The translations under genes were made by a program, and so were the position numbers. Under the pieces are notes generated by a model that was not told the origin of the DNA, did not search any database, and worked only from the letters and a program-made list of their open reading frames with translations. This document shows positions 53,212 through 60,699 of a stretch of DNA of 64,000 bases, piece by piece (position 1 is the stretch's first letter; each line of letters starts with the position of its first letter). This DNA comes from Microbacterium aoyamense (GTDB lineage: Bacteria; Actinomycetota; Actinomycetes; Actinomycetales; Microbacteriaceae), in NCBI RefSeq assembly GCF_023155855.1, contig NZ_JAKNUT010000004.1, positions 62,001-126,000 of the forward strand, in the 5' to 3' direction.

Positions 53212-53901
53212 GTGCGCATCGACGTCGTCTCGATCTTCCCCGAGTTCTTCGACGTGCTCGAGGTGTCGCTGCTGGGCAAGGCGCGCGGCAGGGGCATCCT
53301 GGACATCCGCGTCCACGACCTGCGCGCGCACACCCACGACCGTCATCGCACCGTCGACGACACGCCGTACGGCGGCGGTGCCGGAATGGTCATGAAGCCC
53401 GAGCCGTGGGGCGACGTGCTCGACGAAGTGGCGACGGATGCCGCATCCCGCCCGATCTTCGTCTTCCCCTCGCCCGCGGGCGAGCGGTTCACCCAGGCGA
53501 CCGCACGCGAACTGTCGTCGGCGCCGCATCTCGTCTTCGGCTGCGGCCGCTACGAGGGCATCGACGAGCGCGTCTTCGCCTACGCCGCGACGCTCGGCGA
53601 CGTACGGCTCGTGAGCCTCGGCGACTACGTGCTCAACGGCGGGGAAGTCGCCGCGATGGCCATGATCGAAGCGATCGGCCGCCTCGTTCCCGGGGTCGTC
53701 GGAAACCCCGAGAGCCTCGTCGAGGAATCGCACGAGGACGGACTGCTGGAGTACCCCTCGTACACGAAGCCCGCGTCGTGGCGCGGCTACGACGTGCCCG
53801 AGATCCTGCGCAGCGGCGACCACGGCAAGGTCGCGCAGTGGCGCCGTGGTCAGCAGCTCGAGCGGACGCGAGAGCGTCGACCCGACCTCCTACCCGACTG
53901 A
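53212..53901 (+). CDS. trmD: tRNA (guanine(37)-N1)-methyltransferase
   Basis: The 229-aa knotted SAM enzyme makes m1G37. It has [11 protein letters not shown] at the N-terminus, [28 protein letters not shown] and [15 protein letters not shown]. The GTG start at 53212 follows the rimM stop by one base. Its last 36 bp are repeated exactly at 56337-56372, after the glgX/treY insert. Confidence 0.96.
   Translation: MRIDVVSIFPEFFDVLEVSLLGKARGRGILDIRVHDLRAHTHDRHRTVDDTPYGGGAGMVMKPEPWGDVLDEVATDAASRPIFVFPSPAGERFTQATARELSSAPHLVFGCGRYEGIDERVFAYAATLGDVRLVSLGDYVLNGGEVAAMAMIEAIGRLVPGVVGNPESLVEESHEDGLLEYPSYTKPASWRGYDVPEILRSGDHGKVAQWRRGQQLERTRERRPDLLPD
53866..53901 (+). repeat. 36-bp direct repeat, copy 1 (3' end of trmD)
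   Basis: The last 36 bp of trmD, including the stop codon, are identical to 56337-56372. The two copies bracket glgX and the treY remnant, like the ends of an insertion that rebuilt the target gene end. No integrase is encoded between them. Confidence 0.95.
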
Positions 53902-53967
53902 CCGCGCGGAGTCCAGCGTCGGCGGCGAGCGTTCCGGCTGGCTAGCCTGAAGTCGGGGGCCGACGTA

Positions 53968-53982
53968 CTCCCGGAACGGGAG
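53968..53982 (+). promoter_or_regulatory. Hairpin over the glgX ribosome site
   Basis: CTCCCG (53968-53973) and CGGGAG (53977-53982) form a 6-bp stem with a 3-nt loop that covers the GGGAGAA ribosome site before GTG 53988. It could limit glgX translation. A TAGCCT box is at 53943-53948. Confidence 0.45.
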
Positions 53983-53987
53983 AAGCC

Positions 53988-56198
53988 GTGGAAGCATGGC
54001 CGGGATCGACCTATCCGCTGGGTGCGACGTTCGATGGAAACGGCACGAACTTCGCGCTCTTCAGCGAGGGCGCGACCAAGGTCGAGCTGTGTCTCTTCGG
54101 CGAACGCGGGCACGAGACGCGCGTCGAGCTCGTCGATGTGGACGCCTTCGTGTGGCACGCGTACCTCCCGAACGTCGGCCCAGGGCAGCGTTACGGCTTC
54201 CGGGTGTACGGCGAGAACGACCCCGCCCAGGGGTTGCGCTTCAATCCGAGCAAGCTCCTGCTCGACCCCTACGCGAAGGCCGTCGAGGGACAGGTCGAGT
54301 GGGGGCAGACCGTCTTCGGCTACGACTTCGGCGATCCCGACTCACGCAATGACGACGACTCGGCAGCGGCGATGATGAAGGGCGTCGTCATCAGCCCGTT
54401 CTTCGACTGGACGGGAGACCGCCAGCCGAAGACCCCGTACGCCGAGTCGTTCATCTACGAGGCACACGTGAAGGGACTCACCGAGCTGCATCCGGATGTC
54501 CCCGAAGAACTCCGCGGCACCTACAGCGGAGTCGCCCACCCGGCTGTCATCGATCACCTCGTGAAGCTCGGCGTGACGGCGATCGAGCTGATGCCCGTCC
54601 ACCAGTTCGTCGACGACTCGACACTGCAGGAGAAGGGGCTCTCGAACTACTGGGGTTACAACACAGTCGCCTTCTTCGCGCCGCAGAACACCTACTCGTC
54701 GACGGGTGAGCGCGGGCAGCAGGTGCAGGAGTTCAAGGGCATGGTGCGGGCGCTCCACGCGGCGGGCATCGAGGTGATCCTGGATGTCGTCTACAACCAC
54801 ACCGCCGAGGGCAATCACCTCGGTCCCACGCTGTCGATGCGTGGCATCGACAACGCCGCCTACTACCATCTCGAAGACGACGACAAGCGGTATTACACCG
54901 ACTACACCGGCACGGGCAACAGCCTCAACGTGCGGCACCCGCACACACTCCAGCTCATCATGGACTCGCTGCGCTACTGGGTCCTCGAGATGCACGTCGA
55001 CGGATTCCGGTTCGACCTCGCCTCGACCCTCGCGCGCGAGTTCTACGAGGTGGACCGGCTCGCGACGTTCTTCGAGCTCGTCCAGCAGGACCCCGTGGTC
55101 TCGCAGGTCAAGCTCATCGCCGAGCCGTGGGATGTCGGGCCGGGAGGCTACCAGGTGGGCAACTTCCCGCCCCAGTGGACGGAGTGGAACGGCAAGTACC
55201 GCGATACCGTCCGCGACTTCTGGCGCGGCGAGCAGCAGGCACTGGGTGAGTTCGCGTCGCGGCTCACCGGGTCGTCCGACCTGTACGAGCACTCGGGGCG
55301 CAGGCCCGTGGCATCCATCAACTTCGTCACCGCCCACGACGGCTTCACGCTGCGCGACCTCGTGTCGTACAACGACAAGCACAACGAGGCGAACGGTGAA
55401 GACAACAACGACGGGGAGTCGCACAACCGCTCCTACAACTTCGGCGTCGAAGGGCCGACGGACGATCCGGAGATCAACACGCTCCGCGCACGACAGCAGC
55501 GCAACTTCATCGCGACACTCCTTCTGTCGCAGGGCGTGCCGATGCTCCTGCACGGCGACGAGCTGGGCCGCACGCAGGGCGGCAACAACAACGGCTATGC
55601 GCAGGACAACCCGACGACCTGGATCGACTGGTCGAAGGTCGATCAGCCCCTCGTGGAGTTCACGGCGGCGCTCGCGCGGCTGCGACGCGAGCATCCGACC
55701 TTCCGGCGCAGCCGATTCTTCGACGGGCGCCCCGTCAAGATGGAGGAGGGTGCGCCGATCCCCGACATCGTGTGGGGGCGACCGGACGGCACGGTCATGC
55801 AGCCCGAGGACTGGGACTCCGGGTTCGGTCGCGCGATCAGTGTCTTCCTGAACGGCGGCGGCATCCGAGAGCGGGATCGCCGAGGTGAGCCGATCGACGA
55901 CAAGCACTTCTTCATCCTCTTCAATGCGGGCGACGAACCGACGGACTTCACGCTGCCTTCGCCGCGGTTCAGCCCCGAGTGGGACGTCCTGATCGACACG
56001 GCGGGAGTCCGGGCGAACACCGACCCGATCAAGCCGGGCGACGTCGTGACTCTCGAGCAGAAGTCGCTGATGGTGCTGTGCGAGCACACGCTTCCCGAGC
56101 CCGAAGTCGACCATTCCGTCGCGGCGTCGCTCACGGCCCAGGCGAATCCGCTGCACCCCGACGATCTGCCGGGCAAGTCTCCCAAACCGGAGCTGTGA
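53988..56198 (+). CDS. glgX: Glycogen debranching enzyme GlgX (isoamylase family)
   Basis: The 736-aa GH13 enzyme cleaves alpha-1,6 branches. It has the N-terminal CBM48 region, YEAHVKGLTELH, LDVVYNHTAEG, the nucleophile region DGFRFDLASTL, IAEPWDVGPGG and FVTAHDGFTL. In actinobacteria it often belongs to the treX-treY-treZ trehalose operon, and a treY remnant follows at once. It starts at GTG 53988. The whole gene lies inside the 36-bp repeat-bounded segment. Confidence 0.94.
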   Translation: MEAWPGSTYPLGATFDGNGTNFALFSEGATKVELCLFGERGHETRVELVDVDAFVWHAYLPNVGPGQRYGFRVYGENDPAQGLRFNPSKLLLDPYAKAVEGQVEWGQTVFGYDFGDPDSRNDDDSAAAMMKGVVISPFFDWTGDRQPKTPYAESFIYEAHVKGLTELHPDVPEELRGTYSGVAHPAVIDHLVKLGVTAIELMPVHQFVDDSTLQEKGLSNYWGYNTVAFFAPQNTYSSTGERGQQVQEFKGMVRALHAAGIEVILDVVYNHTAEGNHLGPTLSMRGIDNAAYYHLEDDDKRYYTDYTGTGNSLNVRHPHTLQLIMDSLRYWVLEMHVDGFRFDLASTLAREFYEVDRLATFFELVQQDPVVSQVKLIAEPWDVGPGGYQVGNFPPQWTEWNGKYRDTVRDFWRGEQQALGEFASRLTGSSDLYEHSGRRPVASINFVTAHDGFTLRDLVSYNDKHNEANGEDNNDGESHNRSYNFGVEGPTDDPEINTLRARQQRNFIATLLLSQGVPMLLHGDELGRTQGGNNNGYAQDNPTTWIDWSKVDQPLVEFTAALARLRREHPTFRRSRFFDGRPVKMEEGAPIPDIVWGRPDGTVMQPEDWDSGFGRAISVFLNGGGIRERDRRGEPIDDKHFFILFNAGDEPTDFTLPSPRFSPEWDVLIDTAGVRANTDPIKPGDVVTLEQKSLMVLCEHTLPEPEVDHSVAASLTAQANPLHPDDLPGKSPKPEL

Positions 56199-56199
56199 C

Positions 56200-56372
56200 A
56201 TGGCGCGGCATCCGATCTCGACCTATCGGCTCCAGATCCGAAAGGACTTCGATCTGGATGCCGCTGCCGCGATCACCGACCACCGTCGCGATCTGGTGTG
56301 TCGTGGGTGTGCGTGTCGCCGCTGCTGACCGCGTGCACGCGAGAGCGTCGACCCGACCTCCTACCCGACTGA
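56200..56372 (+). pseudogene. treY: Truncated, frameshifted treY (maltooligosyltrehalose synthase) remnant
   Basis: After the ATG at 56200 the frame reads ARHPISTYRLQIRKDF, the start of TreY, and ends at a TGA at 56326-56328 after 42 residues. In the +1-shifted frame the TreY sequence resumes as GVSWVCVSPLLTA, so about one base is missing near 56295. The TreY match stops at about 56336 and the 36-bp trmD repeat begins at 56337. Intact TreY is about 800 aa, so only the first 6% remains. Confidence 0.85.
56337..56372 (+). repeat. 36-bp direct repeat, copy 2
   Basis: Identical to the last 36 bp of trmD (53866-53901), in the trmD reading frame with the same stop. One base later comes the stop of the convergent map gene. 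Without the insert, trmD and map would be tail-to-tail one base apart, suggesting that this copy is the original end of trmD. Confidence 0.95.
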
Positions 56373-56373
56373 A

Positions 56374-57156
56374 TCAGGCCGCGCCCAGGTGCGAGCGGTC
56401 GGTCAGCACGATCGGGCCGTCTTCGGTGATCGCGATCGTGTGCTCGGAGTGGGCGCCGCGCGAACCGTCGGCCGATCTCAGCGTCCAGCCGTCCGGATCG
56501 GTGATCAGCTCGTCCGTCGTCTGCAGGAACCAGGGCTCGAGCGCGAGCACGAGACCCGCCCGCAGGGGATATCCCCGCCCGGGCTTGCCGTCGTTGGGCA
56601 CGTGCGGATCGCCGTGCATGATGCGTCCGACGCCGTGGCCGCCGAAGTCGGTGTTGATCTCGTAGCCGTCCGCGTGTGCGATCGTCGCGATCGCGTGAGA
56701 GATGTCGCCGATGCGGTTGCCCGCGACGGCGGCGGCGATCGCGGCATCCAGCGCGCGTTCCGTCGTGTCGATCAACGCGAGGTCCTCGTCGCGGGGTGTG
56801 CCGACGACGAACGAGACCGCGGAGTCGGCGACCCAGCCGTCGACGGACACGGCGAAATCGAGCGAGACGAGGTCGCCGTCGCGCAGGTCGTAGTCGAAGG
56901 GGAGCCCGTGGAGCACGGCGTCGTTCACCGAGGTGCAGATGACCTTGCCGAACGGACGCGCGCCGAACGACGGGTGGTAGTCGATGTAGCAGGACTCGGC
57001 GCCGGCGCGACGGATGAGGTCGTGCGCGCGACGGTCGATCGCAAGCAGGTTGGTGCCGACCTTCGTCTCGTCGCGCAGTGTCGCCAGTGTCTCGGCGACG
57101 AATCTGCCCGCGGGCTTCATCGCCTCGATCTCGGCGGGGGTGCGCAGCTCGATCAT
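56374..57156 (-). CDS. map: Type I methionine aminopeptidase
   Basis: The 260-aa metalloprotease removes N-terminal Met. Metal ligands appear in DLVSLDFAVSVDGWVADSA, the His in FGGHGVGRIMHGDPH, and Glu in VLALEPWF and SEHTIAI. GAGAGGA precedes the ATG at 57156. It is probably one of several map copies. Its stop is one base from the 36-bp repeat. Confidence 0.94.
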   Translation of the reverse strand: MIELRTPAEIEAMKPAGRFVAETLATLRDETKVGTNLLAIDRRAHDLIRRAGAESCYIDYHPSFGARPFGKVICTSVNDAVLHGLPFDYDLRDGDLVSLDFAVSVDGWVADSAVSFVVGTPRDEDLALIDTTERALDAAIAAAVAGNRIGDISHAIATIAHADGYEINTDFGGHGVGRIMHGDPHVPNDGKPGRGYPLRAGLVLALEPWFLQTTDELITDPDGWTLRSADGSRGAHSEHTIAITEDGPIVLTDRSHLGAA

Positions 57157-57273
57157 CGGCCGTCCTCTCTTCAGGTCCATTCTGTCGGATGCACGGGCCT
57201 CTGGCTGAGAGGATGCCCCGGGTCGCACGCGGACCGGGCCCGCGGTCCCGCGGACCGGCGTAGCATCTGTGGC

Positions 57274-57768
57274 ATGTGGCTTCGTCGCGGATTCTTCGGT
57301 TGGCTCCTTCCGGCCGCCTTCGTGCTGCCGCTGTGGCTGTTCATCGGCTGGGCGGTCACGGGCGCCGGCGGCTGGGCGTTCCTGTGGATGGTGTTCGCCG
57401 TCCCTGGTGTCTTCGTCTGGCAGCTGATCCTGACCCTTCTCGTGCGCGCGCGCGGCACCGTCCGGGCGCAGCGCGCGGTGTCGTGGTGGGACGTGCTGGG
57501 CTTCACCGTGTGGCATCTGCTCGTCATCGCGCTCGGCTTCTTCAACCCCGCCTGGTGGACCCCCGTGCTCATCGTCGCGGTGCTCGTTGGGCTCGGGCTG
57601 TTCTGGGGGGAACTCGCTCAGCTGTGGCGCGAAGCGCGCCCGACCAGCATCCTTCTCCGCACGAACGACGGCGTCGGCTACATCCCGCCGACCCCGACGT
57701 CCGAGCCTGCCGCCGAACGCCCCGAGATCATCGTGGTGACCGAGAACCGCAGGCCGACCGACGCCTGA
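57274..57768 (+). CDS. Small integral membrane protein
   Basis: The 164-aa protein has about four helices (GFFGWLLPAAFVLPLWLFIG, WAFLWMVFAVPGVFVWQLIL, LGFTVWHLLVIALGFF, PVLIVAVLVGLGLFW) and a short soluble tail. It is similar to small proteins often annotated as permeases in this group, but no transport motif is seen. TAGCAT is 7 nt before the ATG. It faces the map gene across 117 bp and precedes rplS. Confidence 0.7.
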   Translation: MWLRRGFFGWLLPAAFVLPLWLFIGWAVTGAGGWAFLWMVFAVPGVFVWQLILTLLVRARGTVRAQRAVSWWDVLGFTVWHLLVIALGFFNPAWWTPVLIVAVLVGLGLFWGELAQLWREARPTSILLRTNDGVGYIPPTPTSEPAAERPEIIVVTENRRPTDA

Positions 57769-57778
57769 TCGTCGCGTT

Positions 57779-57842
57779 TTGGCCGGTCGCGGCATCCATG
57801 GCAGAATGGCTGTTTGTGCCCTGACCAGGTTCTGCCTCAGGG
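57779..57842 (+). promoter_or_regulatory. rplS promoter and leader hairpin
   Basis: TTGGCC (57779-57784) and CAGAAT (57802-57807) have a 17-nt spacer. The leader then has a CCCTGA/TCAGGG hairpin (57819-57824 with 57837-57842). The roughly 130-nt leader before rplS may be autoregulatory, as in other ribosomal-protein operons, but no known motif is evident. Confidence 0.55.
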
Positions 57843-57939
57843 GAACCGTCGCCCGGCCTTCGCCGGCGGCCTCGGGCACACGACATCCTTTCCATTCCTT
57901 CCCGCGGTCGACCTGTGGCGGCCGCAGAGAGAAACGATC

Positions 57940-58284
57940 ATGCAGATCCTCGACTCCGTCGACGCGGCATCGCTGCGCTCCGACATCCCGACCTTCGCCC
58001 CCGGCGACACCGTCAAGGTGCACGTCAACATCACCGAAGGCAACCGCTCGCGTATCCAGGTGTTCCAGGGCGTCGTCATCGGCCGCTCGGGCGACGGCGT
58101 GCGCGAGACCTTCACGGTCCGCAAGATCAGCTTCCAGGTGGGCGTCGAGCGCACCTTCCCCGTGCACAGCCCGGTCATCGACCACATCGAGCTCGTGACC
58201 CGCGGTGATGTGCGTCGCGCCAAGCTCTACTACCTGCGCGAGCTCCGCGGCAAGAAGGCCAAGATCAAGGAGAAGCGCGACTGA
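57940..58284 (+). CDS. rplS: Ribosomal protein L19
   Basis: The 114-aa L19 has [38 protein letters not shown] and [16 protein letters not shown]. It is followed by a strong terminator. The conserved neighbours rplS-lepB-rnhB make this a conserved actinobacterial block. Confidence 0.97.
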   Translation: MQILDSVDAASLRSDIPTFAPGDTVKVHVNITEGNRSRIQVFQGVVIGRSGDGVRETFTVRKISFQVGVERTFPVHSPVIDHIELVTRGDVRRAKLYYLRELRGKKAKIKEKRD

Positions 58285-58296
58285 TCGCGTCTCCTG

Positions 58297-58329
58297 CGAA
58301 GCCCCGGACCACCGCGGTCCGGGGCTTCG
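58297..58329 (+). terminator. Terminator after rplS
   Basis: CGAAGCCCCGGACC (58297-58310) pairs perfectly over 14 bp with 58316-58329 around a 5-nt loop. A short TGCTT follows. Confidence 0.85.
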
Positions 58330-58447
58330 TGCTTCCCGCCGAGAACAAACCGCGAATGCGCGCCCGGCGACGCGCTGCGGCGCGTCGGATGTGCGAACCT
58401 TGGAACACGACTGCGCCCCCGCGCGGCGAGCACCTCGAAGGACCCAG

Positions 58448-59203
58448 ATGACGACCGAGCAGACCGCTCCCGAAGCGCCGCTCCCGACACGACGATCCGA
58501 GGCAGAGCGCAACGCTCCGCGGCGGAAGGGCTGGGTCGTGTTCCTGCGTGACGTCGTCGTCATCATCCTCGTGGCGGTGCTCGTCTCGTTCCTGGTCAAG
58601 ACGTTCGTCGTGCGGTCGTTCTACATCCCTTCGGGATCGATGATGAACACCCTCATGATCGACGACCGCATCTTCGTCGACGAGCTCACGCCGCGTTTCG
58701 GCGCGTACGAGCGCGGCGACATCGTGGTCTTCCGCGACCCCGGCGGCTGGCTGCCGCCGAGCCAGCAGCCTGCCCGTCCGCCCGTCCTCGAAGCGGTCGA
58801 TTGGGTGCTCTCCCTCGTCGGGCTCACAGCTCCCGACAGCGACGACCATCTCGTCAAGCGCATCATCGGGCTGCCCGGCGACCACGTCGTGTGCTGCAAC
58901 GCCCTCGGCCAGATCACCGTGAACGGCGTGCCGATCGACGAGACCGCGTACACCAACCTTCCCGACGGCAGCCCTGCCTCGGCGGACTCCTTCGACGTGA
59001 CCGTGCCCGAGGGGAGCCTCTGGGTGCTCGGCGACAATCGGAACCGGTCCAAGGACTCGCGCTACAACCAGGACCAGCCCGGAAAGGGCTTCGTGCCGAT
59101 CGACAACGTCGTCGGCCGGGCGTTCATCATCACATGGCCGTTCGACCGGTTCGGGCTCCTCGATTTCCATCACGAGGTCTTCTCGGGGGTGCCGGCTCCA
59201 TGA
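58448..59203 (+). CDS. lepB: Signal peptidase I
   Basis: The 251-aa enzyme removes signal peptides at the membrane. It has one N-terminal helix (about 30-52, VVVIILVAVLVSFLVK), the catalytic Ser in FYIPSGSMMNTL, the Lys in HLVKRIIGLPGD, and the GDNRNRSKDSR box. AAGGA precedes the ATG at 58448. It overlaps rnhB as ATGA (59200-59203). Confidence 0.96.
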   Translation: MTTEQTAPEAPLPTRRSEAERNAPRRKGWVVFLRDVVVIILVAVLVSFLVKTFVVRSFYIPSGSMMNTLMIDDRIFVDELTPRFGAYERGDIVVFRDPGGWLPPSQQPARPPVLEAVDWVLSLVGLTAPDSDDHLVKRIIGLPGDHVVCCNALGQITVNGVPIDETAYTNLPDGSPASADSFDVTVPEGSLWVLGDNRNRSKDSRYNQDQPGKGFVPIDNVVGRAFIITWPFDRFGLLDFHHEVFSGVPAP

Positions 59204-59859
59204 CGGTCGCCGAGCCTCGTCTGACGCTCGAACGCCGGCTGCTCAAGGAGCATCCGATCGTCATCGCGTGCGACGAGGTGGGACGGGGCGCCCTCGCGGG
59301 TCCCGTCGCCGTGGGCGCTGCGGTCATCGACGCACCCCGCGCGCGCAAGCGCGTCCCGCAAGGGCTCCGCGACTCCAAGCTCGTGCCCGAGCTTCGGCGG
59401 CCGGATGTCGCGGCCCGCGCTGCATCCTGGGTATCCGCGAGTGCGGTCGGATGGTCGAGCTCCGCCGAGATCGATGAGATCGGCATCATGCGGGCGCTGG
59501 GGCTCGCCACGATCCGCGCCCTGGCCGACCTGCGCGCGCACGGCATCGTGCCCGAGGAGGCGATCGTGATCCTCGACGGCAACTACGACTACATCACGCC
59601 TGCGGGCGCGACCGGTCTCCTCGTCCGGCCCGTCATCAAGGCCGACCGCGACTGTGCGAGCGCCGCCGCGGCATCCGTCATCGCCAAAGTCGCGCGCGAC
59701 GCGCTCATGACCGAACTCCACGACGACGAGCCGGTGTACGGGTGGGCGCGGAACAAGGGCTACGCGAGCCCCGACCACCGCGACGCGATCCGATCCCACG
59801 GGCTTTCGGCACAGCATCGGGCCTCGTGGTCCATCGCCGACGCCCCGACGCTCTTCTGA
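59200..59859 (+). CDS. rnhB: Ribonuclease HII
   Basis: The 219-aa enzyme removes ribonucleotides from DNA. It has CDEVGRGALAGPV (Asp-Glu of the active site), VILDGNYDYI and KADRDCASAAAASVIAKVARD, and HGLSAQHRASW. It is coupled to lepB by a 4-nt overlap. Confidence 0.96.
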   Translation: MTVAEPRLTLERRLLKEHPIVIACDEVGRGALAGPVAVGAAVIDAPRARKRVPQGLRDSKLVPELRRPDVAARAASWVSASAVGWSSSAEIDEIGIMRALGLATIRALADLRAHGIVPEEAIVILDGNYDYITPAGATGLLVRPVIKADRDCASAAAASVIAKVARDALMTELHDDEPVYGWARNKGYASPDHRDAIRSHGLSAQHRASWSIADAPTLF

Positions 59860-59881
59860 GCATCTCTAAGATGGAAGCACC

Positions 59882-60205
59882 ATGGATGACGACGTCTTCG
59901 AGGACTACGACCGCGAACTCGAGCTGGCGCTCTACAAGGAGTACCGCGATGTCGTGGCGCAGTTCCAATACGTGATCGAGACCGAGCGCAGGTTCTACCT
60001 GGCCAACGAGGTCAACGTCGTGCGTCGCGACACCGAGCACGACTTCTACTTCGAGATCTCGATGACCGACGTCTGGGTGTGGGACATCTACCGCGCCGAC
60101 CGGTTCGTCAAGAGCGTGCGCGTCCTCACCTTCAAGGACGTCAACGTCGAAGAGCTCTCGCGGCGCGACTTCCACCTCCCCGAGGAGCTCTCGCTCGACA
60201 ACTGA
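59882..60205 (+). CDS. DUF2469 family protein
   Basis: The 107-aa acidic protein starts with DDDVFEDYDRELELALYKEY and is highly conserved in actinobacteria as DUF2469, always near rnhB and yraN. No enzyme motif is known. GGAAG precedes the ATG. Confidence 0.9.
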   Translation: MDDDVFEDYDRELELALYKEYRDVVAQFQYVIETERRFYLANEVNVVRRDTEHDFYFEISMTDVWVWDIYRADRFVKSVRVLTFKDVNVEELSRRDFHLPEELSLDN

Positions 60206-60330
60206 GCATCGCTCTCCTCCACCGTCGCTCGCGCTCATCGGTTCCTCCACCGCGGGGGTCGATTCCGCCCCTCTCCACGGTTCGCCGGATCTAGGGTTCG
60301 GCCTCGATGCGCTGCCCGCAGGCTGGGGGA

Positions 60331-60699
60331 ATGGCAGCGAAAGACGACCTCGGCAGAGCCGGTGAAGCCCGTGCAGCGCGGTACCTCGAGACGATCGGGT
60401 GCACGATCGTGGACCGCAATTGGCGGTGTCGCGACGGCGAGTTGGATCTCGTCGCGACGACACCGACCTCGCTCCTGATCGTCGAGGTCAAGACGCGCCG
60501 CGGCGCCGGGTACGGGCATCCGCTCGAGGCGATCGATCCGGTCAAGCAGACCCGACTGTGGCGGCTGGGCATGGCGTGGATCGCCGCGCATCGGGATGTC
60601 GTGCAGGGGCGTCGGCTCCAATTCGCCGCGATCGGTCTGACGGGCCCGGATCCGGCGACCGCAGTACTCGATTTCGTCCCCGACCTCGAACTGCGATGA
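60331..60699 (+). CDS. YraN/UPF0102 family nuclease-like protein
   Basis: The 122-aa protein has the endonuclease-like core LGRAGEARAARYLE, NWRCRDGELDLVA and IVEVKTRRGAGYGHP. The family is related to Holliday-junction-type PD-(D/E)XK nucleases. TAGGGT at 60292-60297 could drive a leaderless start at ATG 60307 instead. It overlaps comM by ATGA. Confidence 0.87.
   Translation: MAAKDDLGRAGEARAARYLETIGCTIVDRNWRCRDGELDLVATTPTSLLIVEVKTRRGAGYGHPLEAIDPVKQTRLWRLGMAWIAAHRDVVQGRRLQFAAIGLTGPDPATAVLDFVPDLELR

Noticed and set aside
57274..57768. MFS transporter annotation
   Set aside because: Only about four helices and 164 aa; too short for a transporter of that family.
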